The notes: generated from the letters alone by a model not told the origin. Shown: positions 35,544 through 45,647, counted from the first letter of the stretch. The stretch is 64,000 nucleotides of DNA from Corynebacterium camporealensis (GCF_000980815.1 NZ_CP011311.1:248001-312000), one strand, 5' to 3'. Made by a program: numbers and translations.

Positions 35544-36439
35544 CGCCCAAATAAGAAAGCAATCAGGAGCATCACGGGGAGTGATGCGAAGGTCGTGAGG
35601 AAGACCGTATCGCGGGCCACTGCTGTGGATCGCTGGAAGGTCGCGGCGTAGTTGTAGACCTGCTGCGCTGTGGGCAGCGCACAGAGGATGACCGCGGCGT
35701 ACATGTGGTCTTCGCTAAGCCCGGCGACTAGGGCGATGATAAACGCGATGGCGGGCATGCCAACCAGTTTGAGCACGGTGGCGGTGATGGTGGCTGGGCG
35801 GGACTCGGCATCGGAAAGTATGCCCGAGGTCTTCAGCGAAGCACCGAAGCTGACCAAAATCATCGGGATTGAGGCGCCGCCCAGGAGGGCGATGGGCTCC
35901 ATAACCGGATCGGGGACGGTCCAGTCCTGCCAGGCGACGATAAAGCCCAGCACGGAGGCGACGACCATGGGGGAGAGCAGACCGGTTTTGATGCCGCTGA
36001 GCAGCGAGTTGCCGCCGAGGGCGCCGAGAATCAGTGGTGTGAAGACCACCATTTGGATGAAGACGACGGGGATGGCATAGGTGGCATCGCCAAGCACGTA
36101 GGTGGATACTGGCAGGCCGATGTTGACGGAGTTGAAGTAGGAGGCTGCGGCGGCGCCGGTGGCGACATCGGCAAGTCCGCGGCGCCAAAAGAACACAGCA
36201 TAAATGGCAGCAATCACCACGGTTGCGCCAATGACCACCAAGATGACCGGGGAGAGCAGCACGCCTGTCTCCGAGCGGGCGACCGAGGAGAACAGCAGCG
36301 CGGGCGTGGCGGCGTAGAAGGCCACGCGATTGAGCACGAGGCGCTCACGGTCGGTGCTGATGACTTTGGTCTGGGCGAGGATCCAACCGACGAAGATGAC
36401 GGCCAGGATGATCGCGAATCCGGTGATAACGCCGAGCAT
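35540..36439 (-). CDS. AEC-family auxin efflux carrier-like transporter
   Basis: A 299-residue membrane protein with about ten hydrophobic helices in two inverted halves. FNSVNIGLPVSTYVLGD is the first-half signature and CALPTAQQVYNYAATFQRSTAVARDTVFLTTFASLPVMLLIAF the second, with helix-breaking Pro residues at equivalent places. AEC proteins export or exchange small organic anions such as malate; the substrate here is not predictable. It begins one base after the menA stop on the same strand, so it is probably co-transcribed downstream of menA. Confidence 0.87.
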   Translation of the reverse strand: MLGVITGFAIILAVIFVGWILAQTKVISTDRERLVLNRVAFYAATPALLFSSVARSETGVLLSPVILVVIGATVVIAAIYAVFFWRRGLADVATGAAAASYFNSVNIGLPVSTYVLGDATYAIPVVFIQMVVFTPLILGALGGNSLLSGIKTGLLSPMVVASVLGFIVAWQDWTVPDPVMEPIALLGGASIPMILVSFGASLKTSGILSDAESRPATITATVLKLVGMPAIAFIIALVAGLSEDHMYAAVILCALPTAQQVYNYAATFQRSTAVARDTVFLTTFASLPVMLLIAFLFGR

Positions 36440-37342
36440 TTAGTGAACAACCGCCAATGCAATCGTGGACAGGATGGACCAGACCAGCATCGCGCGGCCG
36501 GTCATGCCGAGGACAGGAATAAGGTCGCGGCCCTGCGCACCGCGGTTGACGGTGCGCACGGCAGGCAGGGCGAGCGGGAAGTAGGCCAGGGCAATCAGTG
36601 CTAGCCAGGAATCAAACGCGATAGCCACGGTGAGCAGCACCGGAATGAGCAGCAAGCCGGTAAACAGGTTGCGGGAGTTCTTATCGCCCAAGCGCACGGC
36701 GAGGGTGATTTTGCCGGTGGCGGAATCGGAAGGAATATCGCGGATGTTGTTGGCCAGGTTGACGCCGGCACTCATCGCGCCGATGCCGACGGCCAGGGCG
36801 AGACCGGTTAAGGTGATGCGGCCGGCCTGGGTGAACTCGGTGCCGAGCACGGCAACAAGGCCGAAGAAGATGAACACGGCAATCTCGCCGAAACCGCGGT
36901 AACCGTAGGGTTTGGAACCGCCGGTGTAGAACCACGCGCCGGCAATGCACAGCGCGCCGATGAGGATGAACCATGCGGCATTAGCTGCCAGGGACAGTGC
37001 GATGCCAAAGACTGCGGCCACGGCGAAGCAGCCAAAGGCGGCCATCTTGACGTGGGCGGGTTTGGCCAGGCCGCCGCCGGTCAGGCGCTGGGGGCCGGAG
37101 CGGTCATCGTCAGTACCGCGCACGCCATCGGAGTAGTCGTTGGCGTAATTGACACCGATAATCAGCGACCACGCCACGACCAGCGCTAAGAAGGCGCGTC
37201 CGAGATGAGCGGAGTCGGCAGCCGCGGCGGCGCCGGTTCCGGCAAGCACTGGGGCAAAAGCATTCGCCCAGGTGTGCGGGCGCGCACCCTGCAACCAATC
37301 CTGGGCGGTAGCCGGATACTTCGAAACAGACATATCAGACAT
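36440..37342 (-). CDS. menA: 1,4-dihydroxy-2-naphthoate polyprenyltransferase
   Basis: A 300-residue UbiA-superfamily membrane enzyme that attaches the polyprenyl chain to DHNA. The first Asp motif is GVNYANDYSDGVRGTDDDR and the second NLANNIRDIPSDSATGK; nine hydrophobic helices surround them. Starts at either of two ATGs three codons apart; the first overlaps by 8 bp the end of the upstream metal permease gene. Its product is methylated by MenG and saturated by MenJ, both encoded later in the window. Confidence 0.94.
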   Translation of the reverse strand: MSDMSVSKYPATAQDWLQGARPHTWANAFAPVLAGTGAAAAADSAHLGRAFLALVVAWSLIIGVNYANDYSDGVRGTDDDRSGPQRLTGGGLAKPAHVKMAAFGCFAVAAVFGIALSLAANAAWFILIGALCIAGAWFYTGGSKPYGYRGFGEIAVFIFFGLVAVLGTEFTQAGRITLTGLALAVGIGAMSAGVNLANNIRDIPSDSATGKITLAVRLGDKNSRNLFTGLLLIPVLLTVAIAFDSWLALIALAYFPLALPAVRTVNRGAQGRDLIPVLGMTGRAMLVWSILSTIALAVVH

Positions 37343-38153
37343 TGTGCCACGGCCGCTTAAGCGCCAAGAGCACTAGGAAGATCCCGGCATAGGTCACCGC
37401 CATCGCAGCAGAGGTTGCGACGTTGGCATAGTAGGCCGTCCAGAATCCCAGCACGGCACCGCAGCTGGCGATGACACAACTTATCCACAACAGCTGTCCC
37501 ACCCGGTGGCAGAGCAGTCGGGCGCAGAGAACTGGCAGGACCATCAGAGCGATGACCAGCATGGCACCGGCGGCATGAAAAGCAGCGGTGGCAGTGCAGG
37601 CAACGATGGCCATGAACGCGGTATGAAGTGCGCGGGTGCGGATGCCGCAGGTGTGGGCGAAGTTGGGGTCGAAGGCGGACGTCGTCAAGCGTGGCAGGAA
37701 GATGAGGATAAAGGTGAGGCTGAGGGCGGCGAGCGTGGCGAGGATGCCGGCGTAGCCCGGGTGGGTGAGTGCGACGAGGTTGAGATCGCCGATGAGCACG
37801 GCGTGGACGTCGAGGTGGACGTGGCTCATGCGGGTGCTAATTAGCAGGACACCGGCGGCGAAGAGGGCGGGGAAGATGAGCCCTAAGGGGGCATCGCCGG
37901 CAACCAGGCGGGTGCGCTGGAGCCATTCGGTGCCGAGTGCGACAAGCAGGCCGCCGGTGGCTGCGGTGGCTAAAAGGACTGGTGAATCGATGTCGGAGGT
38001 AAAGAGGTAGCCGACGGCGATGCCGGGTAAGACGGCGTGGCCGATGCCGTCGATGACCATGGATTGGTTCTTGAGCACGACGAAGACACCGGGGATAGCG
38101 CAGGCCAGGGCGGTGGCGATGGCGAGCAGACAGGCTGATAGGGCGAGGCTCAT
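37335..38153 (-). CDS. metal ABC transporter permease 2
   Basis: A 272-residue ABC-3 family (ZnuB/MntC-like) inner-membrane permease with eight to nine helices; MVIDGIGHAVLPGIAVGYL is the conserved permease motif contacting the ATPase, and HLDVHAVLIGDLNLV a typical later segment. The ATG overlapping the upstream permease stop by 4 bases was chosen, since longer frames lack homologous content. Two distinct permeases imply a heterodimeric channel. Its 3' end overlaps menA. Confidence 0.9.
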   Translation of the reverse strand: MSLALSACLLAIATALACAIPGVFVVLKNQSMVIDGIGHAVLPGIAVGYLFTSDIDSPVLLATAATGGLLVALGTEWLQRTRLVAGDAPLGLIFPALFAAGVLLISTRMSHVHLDVHAVLIGDLNLVALTHPGYAGILATLAALSLTFILIFLPRLTTSAFDPNFAHTCGIRTRALHTAFMAIVACTATAAFHAAGAMLVIALMVLPVLCARLLCHRVGQLLWISCVIASCGAVLGFWTAYYANVATSAAMAVTYAGIFLVLLALKRPWHNV

Positions 38154-39013
38154 GCTGCCACCTTCTTCCGGCGTGGGGACGTGGCCAGGGCGAAGCTGAC
38201 GATGCCCGCCTGCACCACCACGATGACCGGCCCGGTCGGCAGGGAATACAGAATAGATAGGTAGGAGCCGACTGCGGCGCTGATGCCGCCAAGCAGGGCG
38301 GATACTGCGATGAAGGCGGGCAGGCGGGTGACCCACTGGCGGGCGGCGGCTGCAGGCGAGATGACCACGGCGACCATGAGCACCACGCCAACGACTTTGA
38401 CGCCGTTGACGGTGACGACGGTGAGCACGAGGAAGGTCAGTGCGGACAGAATATGGAGTTGTACCCCTTGCGCGCGGGCAAAGGAGACGTCAAAGACGGC
38501 GGCGGTCTGCCAATTGTGTACCGAAGAAAGAAGCAGCAGACCGACACCGCCCATGACGAGTGCGGAAAGAATATCTAAACGGGTCAGCGTCGAGGCGTTG
38601 CCGAGGAGGAAGTCCTGGATGCCGCCCTTGCCGGGCAGTGGGGTGCGGGCGATGTATTGCATCCCCAGCATGCCTAAGGAGAAGAAGGTGGTCAGCACTG
38701 CGGCCATGGCGGCATCTTGGCGAATCGGTGCGATGCGCGGCAGGTAGTTGATTGCCGTAACGGCGATAAGGCCGCTGAGCACTGCGCCGGTAACCAGCAA
38801 CCAGGAATTCCGGCCGTTGAATCCGAGCCAGGTGGCCACGACGAAGGCGGTCAGCAGGCCAGGCAGGCTGGAATGGGAGATGGCATCGGCAAGCAAGGAT
38901 TGGCGGCGCAGATAAACTAGCGGGCCGAGCGCCCCGGCGCAGACGCCGACGATGAGCGTGCCGGTAAGTGTCTGGGCGAAGGTGTAGTCCTGGAATAACA
39001 GCAGTGGATTCAT
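38150..39013 (-). CDS. metal ABC transporter permease 1
   Basis: A 287-residue ABC-3 permease: YLRRQSLLADAISHSSLPGLLTAF is the ATPase-contact motif and GVQLHILSALTFLVLTVVTVNGVKVVGVVLMVAVVISPAAAA the conserved C-terminal membrane block. Overlaps by 4 bases both the ATPase gene before it and the second permease after it, so the four transporter genes form one coupled operon. Confidence 0.91.
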   Translation of the reverse strand: MNPLLLFQDYTFAQTLTGTLIVGVCAGALGPLVYLRRQSLLADAISHSSLPGLLTAFVVATWLGFNGRNSWLLVTGAVLSGLIAVTAINYLPRIAPIRQDAAMAAVLTTFFSLGMLGMQYIARTPLPGKGGIQDFLLGNASTLTRLDILSALVMGGVGLLLLSSVHNWQTAAVFDVSFARAQGVQLHILSALTFLVLTVVTVNGVKVVGVVLMVAVVISPAAAARQWVTRLPAFIAVSALLGGISAAVGSYLSILYSLPTGPVIVVVQAGIVSFALATSPRRKKVAA

Positions 39014-39696
39014 GGCGTGGGCAGGCTAAACAGTTGGGCGACGGTGTCATCGGACAGCGTGGTCTCCGTCGGGCCGGCGGCGATGATGCCTTCGGGCCCG
39101 AGCAAGACGACGTCATCGCAGAGCGCGGCGACTTCCGCGAGGTTGTGGTGGACCAACACGATGGTCGTGCCCGCAGCGTTGAGTTCGCGCAGGACCTCGA
39201 TGATGGTGTCTTGGCTGAGGCGGTCAACGCCGGCGAAGGGTTCGTCGAGGATGAGCAATCGCGGTTCGACGGCGAGTGCCCGGGCGAGCAAGGTGCGCTG
39301 GCGTTGTCCACCGGAGAGTGCACTAATCGGGTCGGTGGCTTTGTGGGCTAGGCCGACGCGGTTCAAGGCGCGCCGGGCAATGGCTTTGTCGTGTTTGCCA
39401 GGCCACTGCCACCACCGCAGGTGGGTGGTGCGTCCCATGAGGGCGACATCGGAAAGTGTGGCGGGAAAATCCCAGTCCACTGCGGAGTGCTGGGGCATGT
39501 ATCCCAGCGGGGCGGCGTGCTCGATGGTGGCGCCCGGGGCGTCAATGAGGCCGACTGCCGCTTTGACCAGGGTGGACTTGCCCGCGCCATTCGCGCCGAT
39601 AAGCCCGGTGATGGCACCGTCGCGAAACGTCACGGAGAGATCGTCGAGGACGGTGTTCTTGCCATAGCGGACGGTCAGGTGAGCAATATCCAACAT
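39010..39696 (-). CDS. metal ABC transporter ATPase
   Basis: A 228-residue ATPase: Walker A GANGAGKST (about 34-42), Q-loop YMPQHSAVDWDFP, signature ISALSGGQRQRTLLARAL, Walker B RLLILDEPFAG and switch His in IVLVHHNLAEV. The MPQHSAVDWDFP segment is typical of Mn/Zn importers. It energises the two permeases that follow. Confidence 0.92.
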   Translation of the reverse strand: MLDIAHLTVRYGKNTVLDDLSVTFRDGAITGLIGANGAGKSTLVKAAVGLIDAPGATIEHAAPLGYMPQHSAVDWDFPATLSDVALMGRTTHLRWWQWPGKHDKAIARRALNRVGLAHKATDPISALSGGQRQRTLLARALAVEPRLLILDEPFAGVDRLSQDTIIEVLRELNAAGTTIVLVHHNLAEVAALCDDVVLLGPEGIIAAGPTETTLSDDTVAQLFSLPTP

Positions 39697-40613
39697 CAGT
39701 CCAGTGCCTCCGCAACAGCGCGGGCGTTGTGCTCGAAGGCGCCGAGGTAGGTATCAGTCGGCGCGGTGGGGCCGAGGGTGTCGGCGAAGAGCTCTTGGTC
39801 GGAGATCTCGACGTGCCAGCCGCGGGAATTGACGGCTTCCTGCAGTGCGGTAATTGCCTGCGGGTTGGCCTGGTTGTCTTGGAAGATGACGGGTACTTTG
39901 TGCTCGGCAATCGTATCGGCGAGCTGGGAAATCTCCGTCGGGGACTTGGCGGCCTCGGTGGTGACGAAGTCGGTGGCATGGACTTCGAAGTTAAACGTCT
40001 GGCCAAAGTAATTAAAGGCATCGTGGCCGGTGATGAGGATGCGTGGGGAGGCATCGTCAAGCATTGCTTCTGCGTCCTGGGCGGCCGTAGAAATCTGCGC
40101 GGAGTAATCCTGCGCCGCGGCGTCGTACTCGCCAGCCCGGGTGGGGTCGATTTCCGCGAGCTTGTCACCGATGGCATCGACAGCCTGGGTCCACAGGGTG
40201 GGGCTGTTCCAGATGTGGGGGTCGAAGAGCTGCTCCCCATTGGTGCCCTCGGCGGGCCAGGGGAGGAGCTCGTCCTGGTCGACGTGCTCACCGACTGCCA
40301 GTTGCTTTTCACCCATGGCTTCGAGCTGGTCAATCATCTGCGCTTCGAGGTGCAGGCCGTTCCACAGCACCACGTCGGCATCGCGCATGGCCTCGATGTC
40401 CTTGGTGCTGGGCTGGTAGGTGTGCGGGTCGCCGCCGGGGCCAACCATGGTGGTGACCTCGGCATTAGGTGCAAGGTTGGCAGCGGCATCGGCGAGATAG
40501 CCCGTGGTGGCGAAGATATGCAGCGCCCCGGCCTCATCCGGGGTTTCGGAAGCGCAGGCAGTCAGGGTTCCCGCCAACGCAAAGGCGGCAACAGAACGCG
40601 CAAAGTGACGCAT
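39696..40613 (-). CDS. Zn/Mn-binding lipoprotein of ABC importer
   Basis: A 305-residue cluster A-I solute-binding protein. Signal with lipobox Cys20 (LAGTLTAC). Probable metal ligands are His in GPGGDPHTYQPS, His in FDPHIWNSP, His in LITGHDAFNYFG and Asp in VIFQDNQANPQ. Three His plus Asp resembles ZnuA/TroA rather than PsaA (which has Glu at the third place). The regulator next door looks Mn-type, so manganese or zinc remain possible. The ATG was chosen because AAGGA lies about 8 bases upstream. It heads the minus-strand operon, divergent from the regulator. Confidence 0.9.
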   Translation of the reverse strand: MRHFARSVAAFALAGTLTACASETPDEAGALHIFATTGYLADAAANLAPNAEVTTMVGPGGDPHTYQPSTKDIEAMRDADVVLWNGLHLEAQMIDQLEAMGEKQLAVGEHVDQDELLPWPAEGTNGEQLFDPHIWNSPTLWTQAVDAIGDKLAEIDPTRAGEYDAAAQDYSAQISTAAQDAEAMLDDASPRILITGHDAFNYFGQTFNFEVHATDFVTTEAAKSPTEISQLADTIAEHKVPVIFQDNQANPQAITALQEAVNSRGWHVEISDQELFADTLGPTAPTDTYLGAFEHNARAVAEALD

Positions 40614-40645
40614 GAAAGACATCCTTAATTGAGTTGAATTAGAAA

Positions 40646-40661
40646 GTTCAATCCATTGAAC
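40646..40661. promoter_or_regulatory. candidate MntR-type operator
   Basis: GTTCAAT-CC-ATTGAAC, a perfect 7-bp inverted repeat in the 107-bp divergent region, 33 bp from the lipoprotein start and 60 bp from the regulator start. A related half-site pair (GTTGAATT...AAGTTCAA) overlaps it. Size and symmetry suit a DtxR/MntR-family dimer. Confidence 0.6.
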
Positions 40662-40707
40662 ACTCGAGAATCTACACCTTTCCCCGGAGCGTGCGCAAGG
40701 GTCTCGA

Positions 40708-40713
40708 TACAAT
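40708..40713 (+). promoter_or_regulatory. -10 element of the MntR-like gene, leaderless
   Basis: TACAAT ends 7 bases before the ATG giving MQLSQLPERTQ; it selects this start over an ATG three codons earlier. Confidence 0.6.
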
Positions 40714-40720
40714 GACGGGC

Positions 40721-41392
40721 ATGCAATTAAGCCAGCTGCCCGAGCGCACCCAGGACTACCTGAAGATTCTCTGGAACCATGAGGAACGTCACGGTAGCGA
40801 GTCCGCAATGGCACTCGGGGAGCTGGCCAAGGCTGCAGAGCAGAAACTGCCGACGGCCTCAGAAGCCGTCAAACGCCTGGCCACCCAGGATTTAGTCATT
40901 CATGAGCGCTACTCGGGTGTGCGTTTGGCGCCGTTGGGCCGCCACTTGGCAGTCGGCGTGGTGCGCCGGCACCGTCTGGTGGAAACCTTCTTGGTGGAAA
41001 CGCTCGGCTATTCCTGGGATGAAGTCCATGCGGAGGCTGATGTCCTGGAGCACGCTTGCTCGGACCGCTTCGTGGAGCGCCTCGATGCGCTGCTGGGCCA
41101 TCCCACCCGCGACCCGCACGGCGATCCGATTCCGGGCGCGGACGGTACAGCGGAGGCCCTATCGGAGCTCCTGCTTGCCGATGCCCCCGTAAACACCCCA
41201 GTCACTGTGGAACAGGTCAACGACGCTGACCCGGACCTGTTGCGCCTGCTCGATCGCCACGGCGTCTACCCCGGCGTTCAGCTGGTTATCCCTGCTCCGG
41301 CCGCGGCGGGATTGCTGGAAATCGACCTCGTCGACGGCGGTCGTTTCACCCTCGCCGAAGTCGCCGCACGCGACATCACCGTGCGCGTGTAG
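40721..41392 (+). CDS. mntR: DtxR-family manganese-type regulator (MntR-like)
   Basis: A 223-residue metalloregulator: N-terminal winged helix (YLKILWNHEERHGSESAMALGELAKAAEQKLPTASEAVKRLATQDLV), dimerisation/metal domain and C-terminal SH3-like domain. In the metal helix EVHAEADVLEHACSD, the position of the DtxR/IdeR site-2 Cys is Asp while the following Glu-His is kept; Mn-responsive members show the same substitution. It probably represses the divergent importer operon when manganese is plentiful. Followed after 14 bp by an aldo/keto reductase gene that has its own -10 box. Confidence 0.88.
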   Translation: MQLSQLPERTQDYLKILWNHEERHGSESAMALGELAKAAEQKLPTASEAVKRLATQDLVIHERYSGVRLAPLGRHLAVGVVRRHRLVETFLVETLGYSWDEVHAEADVLEHACSDRFVERLDALLGHPTRDPHGDPIPGADGTAEALSELLLADAPVNTPVTVEQVNDADPDLLRLLDRHGVYPGVQLVIPAPAAAGLLEIDLVDGGRFTLAEVAARDITVRV

Positions 41393-41393
41393 G

Positions 41394-41399
41394 TAGCCT
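41394..41399 (+). promoter_or_regulatory. -10 element of the aldo/keto reductase gene, leaderless
   Basis: TAGCCT ends 7 bases before the ATG, just after the regulator stop codon. Confidence 0.4.
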
Positions 41400-41406
41400 G
41401 GGCACC

Positions 41407-42307
<901 letters not shown>

Positions 42308-42324
<17 letters not shown>

Positions 42325-43453
42325 AAAGCGCTGCCACTCCCTGGCGGTCGACCTTGCCCGGACCAATCGTGGGTAGGGCATCAACCTGCTTGAGGTCCTT
42401 CGGAATCTGCCAGCGAGGAACCTCTGCTTCTTCGAGTGCGACGAAGATATCGCTCCACTGTGCTGGACCGGTATAGGCCGCCACGATGGCTTGACCCAGA
42501 CGCGGATGGGGAACACCCACGACGCAGGCTTCTTCCACACCGGGCACCTTGAGTAGTTCTTCTTCGAGTACCTCCGGGTGAAGCTTCAGCCCGCCGGAGT
42601 CAATGATGTTGTCCAGGCGCCCCTGCACGCGCAGAACGTCACCTGCGATTTCACCGGCATCGGAGGTAATGAACCAGCCTTCATTCTTAAAGGCCGGATG
42701 GTCGGGCAAATTGCGGTAACCCTGCGCAATAGTCGGCCCGCCGAGATGAATCCGACCATCCTGCACGCGCACCTGCGTTCCCGCCAACGGACGCCCGTCG
42801 TAGACGCACCCACCAGCGGTTTCACTGGAACCGTAGGTGGCGACAATGGTGATATCCATCTTTTCTGCACTAGCGCGCAGCTGCGGATTAATCGCTGCAC
42901 CGCCCACCAGAATCGCATCGAAAGTACGCAGCGCATCGATGCCTGCGAGCGAGTCCATGGACTTAGCCAACTGCATCGGGGTGAGCGCGGTATAGGTGCG
43001 CTCACCCGTGCGGTCAAGCTCCGCCGCAGCACGCGCAAAAGTATCGATGTTGAAACCACGTGAGACATCCAGGCACAACGGATCCACGCCCGCGACTAGG
43101 GAGCGCACCAAGACTTGGATGCCTGCGATGTGATGGGCGGGCATCGCGAGCAACCAATGCCCCGTCCCGCCCAGACGCTTATGTGTGGCATCGGCACTAG
43201 CCACCAGATTCAGCGGTGTCAGCTGCGCGCCCTTTGGCTGACCTGTGGACCCCGAGGTGGAGACGACCAAAGCGATGGAGTCATCGATAGGCTCGCCCAC
43301 GCGTTGAGTGTTGCGCAGCAGCGTCGAACGCGAACTATCCGCACCCGGCAGCGGCAGCAGACTAGTCTGACCAGCAATAGCCGATTCCAAATCCGGCAGG
43401 ATGGCAGCCGGGTCATGCGGGTCTACGGGCAATGGGCGCAGGATATGAGACAC
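42308..43453 (-). CDS. menE: o-succinylbenzoate--CoA ligase
   Basis: A 381-residue adenylate-forming ligase making OSB-CoA for menaquinone. VVSTSGSTGQPKGAQLTPLN is the AMP-binding motif, ATYGSSETAGGCVYDG the second, and the C-terminal lysine is in TIGPGKVDRQGV. Short for the superfamily, as actinobacterial MenE is. The GTG start giving (M)SHILRPLPVDPHDPAAIL is supported by the leaderless -10 seven bases upstream; the open frame continues 111 codons upstream with no homologous content. Confidence 0.92.
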
Positions 43454-43460
43454 GCGCCAG

Positions 43461-43466
43461 ATTCTA
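43461..43466 (-). promoter_or_regulatory. -10 element of menE, leaderless
   Basis: TAGAAT on the minus strand, 7 bases before the GTG start. Confidence 0.6.
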
Positions 43467-43592
43467 GTAGCTGCATTCTGCGTCGCGGGGATTTCCAAGC
43501 CGTCCGCAGTGATGTCGTTTTTGAGCAAAAAGTCGGCGCGATCGTCGAATTTTTTGCAGAAACGTGGGCCATAAGGACATCGCAAAGCAAAA

Positions 43593-43618
43593 GCCGCCCT
43601 CCTAAAAAGAAGGGCGGC
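43593..43618 (-). terminator. terminator of doxX
   Basis: GCCGCCCT / AGGGCGGC stem followed on the minus strand by TTTTGCTTT. Confidence 0.85.
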
Positions 43619-43631
43619 GGAAAAGGAAAGA

Positions 43632-44039
43632 CTACTTGCGGCCGAGGAGAACCTTGTCGACGGAGATGGTTCCTGCACCAGCAGCGGCGAAGGCGAGACC
43701 GGCTGCGGCGATAACGCCGACGAGCTCCCAGCCACCATCGCTGGCGAAGACGCCTGCGGAGAAGTGCTCAGCGAAGATACCGGCACCGAGCATCACCAGG
43801 GCGACGAGCACACCGACGATGCGGGTGAGCAGGCCAATGATGAGCAGGATGCCGCCGCCAAGTTCGACGGAAGCGGCAATGACTGCGGAAACCTCTGGCA
43901 GGGGAACGCCCATACCGGCGAAGTTTTCAGCTGTACCGGAGATGGTCCACTCGTTGAATTTCTGCCAGCCGTGGGCGATGAGCACCACGCCGACAATCAG
44001 GCGGGCAATGAGCATGAGGACTGAATTTCCGATCTTCAT
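43632..44039 (-). CDS. DoxX-family membrane protein
   Basis: A 135-residue four-helix protein: MLIARLIVGVVLIAHGWQKFNEW, AVIAASVELGGGILLIIGLLTRIVGVLVALVMLGAGIFAEH and GGWELVGVIAAAGLAFAAAGAGTISVDKVL are typical DoxX/DoxD blocks. In mycobacteria a DoxX protein couples SodA and a thiosulfate sulfurtransferase in thiol redox balance; whether this one does is unknown. The start giving MKIGNSVLM agrees with a -10 box 7 bases upstream. Confidence 0.86.
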   Translation of the reverse strand: MKIGNSVLMLIARLIVGVVLIAHGWQKFNEWTISGTAENFAGMGVPLPEVSAVIAASVELGGGILLIIGLLTRIVGVLVALVMLGAGIFAEHFSAGVFASDGGWELVGVIAAAGLAFAAAGAGTISVDKVLLGRK

Positions 44040-44046
44040 GCCGGTT

Positions 44047-44052
44047 ACTTTA
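44047..44052 (-). promoter_or_regulatory. -10 element of doxX, leaderless
   Basis: TAAAGT on the minus strand, 7 bases before the ATG. Confidence 0.5.
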
Positions 44053-44332
44053 GGGGTGAAGTAAGCCAATGTCGAACTGAGAGGCTGCCTGCCAGGCAAC
44101 AATTATTGAATTGCCAGGGTTGAAAACTTTACTGGGATGGATGGTTGGTTGGTGAGCGTTGACGAGAGATTTTAGGTCGTAGCATTCACGAAAGAGAATT
44201 TGGGATTGCAGTGGGTGGTGCGTTTGTTCGGGACGGGGTGAACCGTTTGTGCTGTGCAGCTACATAAATTTATTGAAAACGATTTGTGCGTGGGATACTC
44301 TCATATGAAATTTGCTATTTGATTAAAGGTTT
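44053..44332. other. gene-free region upstream of the SEDS gene
   Basis: No gene recognised. Lower in GC than its flanks. Holds an AT-rich imperfect hairpin (GGCAA...TTGCC, about 44096-44116) and, at its right end, the promoter of the SEDS gene. Confidence 0.45.
44273..44301 (+). promoter_or_regulatory. promoter of the SEDS gene
   Basis: TTGAAA (44273-44278), 17-bp spacer, TACTCT (44296-44301), about 30 bp upstream of the GTG start, which has AAAGG before it. Confidence 0.65.
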
Positions 44333-45642
44333 GTGGTGCTCGAACTTGCTCCGGCGCGCCCGCGGGAGGCGCGACTGCTGTGTTTGGTTGCTCTCATCGT
44401 GGTGGCGGGCAGCCTGCTCGTTGAGCTGGCACGCGATGACTCGGAGCTAGGGTGGCCGGCCTTTCGGGTTCCGGTGATTCTGTGTGGACTGGGCCTGGTG
44501 GTCTATGTAGCGCTGTGCTTTCTGGCGCCGAAAGCTGACCAAGTGATTTTTCCGGCGGCTTTCTTGCTCAACGGGATTGGGTTGGTGATGCTGCGTCGGC
44601 TGGATGTCGCGTTGGACTTTAGCTTGGCTAAGCGGCATCTGTTGTGGACGATTGTCGGTCTAGGACTGCTTGTTGCTGTCTTAGTGGTGGTGCGGGAGCA
44701 CCGGGTGCTGCAGCGTTATTCCTACTTGCTGGGGTTGGCGGGTTTAATTTTCCTAGCGGCACCGCTGGTATCGCCACAACCTGTGGAGTCGGATGCGCGG
44801 ATCTGGATCAAGATTGGCTCGTTTTCTGTGCAGCTGGGTGAGTTCGCCAAGGTACTGCTGGTTATCTTCTTTGCCATGTTGATTAGCCAGAAGCGGGCTT
44901 TCTTTGCAGTAGCGGGCAAGAGGTTTCTGGGCCTGGTTTTCCACGCTTGCGCGATATTGCCCCGATTGGGCTGATGTGCTTCATCGCGTTGCTGGTCATG
45001 GCCGCGACTAATGATTTTGGCCCTGCATTGTTGCTGTTTCTGACGGTATTCGGGATGTTGTACATCGCAACGGGCAGGACGTCGTGGTTGTTGTTAGGTA
45101 TAGCCGCGCTGGTCATCGGCGGCTTAGCAGTGGCGAAGGTGTCGACCAAGATTCAAACGCGTATCGCCAACATGCGGGACCCCTTGGCGGACTATTACAA
45201 CACCGGCAATCAGCTATCCGAGTCCTTGTTTGGTCTCTCGACCGGTGGCATTACGGGTTCGGGCCTTGGACACGGTCACCCGGAACTTATTCCGTTGGCG
45301 TTCTCCGATTTCATTTTGGGTGCAGTCGGTGAAGAACTGGGGCTTATTGGGCTTAGCGCAGTGCTGATGGTGTTTACGCTGCTGGTCATCCGTATGTTGA
45401 CTACAGCGATGTCGAATCGCGATAGCTTCGGAAAGCTGTTGGTTTCCGGGTTCGCGCTTATCCTCCTGCTACAAGTATTTGTCGTCGCAGGAGGAATCTC
45501 CGGGCTTATCCCGATGACGGGTTTAACCACCCCGTTTATGTCAGCAGGTGGTTCTTCCCTGATGGCGAATTACATCATCGTCGGATTGGTACTGCGCGTC
45601 TCGCACCATGCCGCCACGTTGGAAGACCCCACTACCGTCTAA
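44333..45642 (+). pseudogene. FtsW/RodA-type SEDS protein, single frameshift
   Basis: Two overlapping frames together give a 436-residue SEDS glycosyltransferase (peptidoglycan polymerase family). The first part, to about residue 203, carries helices and WIKIGSFSVQLGEFAKVLLVIFFAML; the second resumes with PRLRDIAPIGLM and contains FGLSTGGITGSGLGHGHPELIPLAFSDFILGAVGEELGLIG and GGISGLIPMTGLTTPFMSAGGSSLMANY. The break is at GTTTTCC (44936-44942): one missing T puts the rest out of frame. Everything else is intact, so it is a recent mutation or a homopolymer sequencing error. A lone SEDS gene without a PBP partner in this position is unusual. Confidence 0.82.
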
Positions 45643-45647
45643 GCGGC

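Noticed and set aside
43454..43786. 111-codon N-terminal extension of menE
   Set aside because: Ser/Pro-rich shadow of the doxX gene; crosses the doxX terminator; the GTG at 43453 has a promoter at the proper spacing and gives the family length.
44936..44942. Programmed -1 frameshift in the SEDS gene
   Set aside because: The sequence GGTTTTC is not an XXXYYYZ slippery heptamer and no stimulatory structure was recognised; a mutation or sequencing error is simpler.
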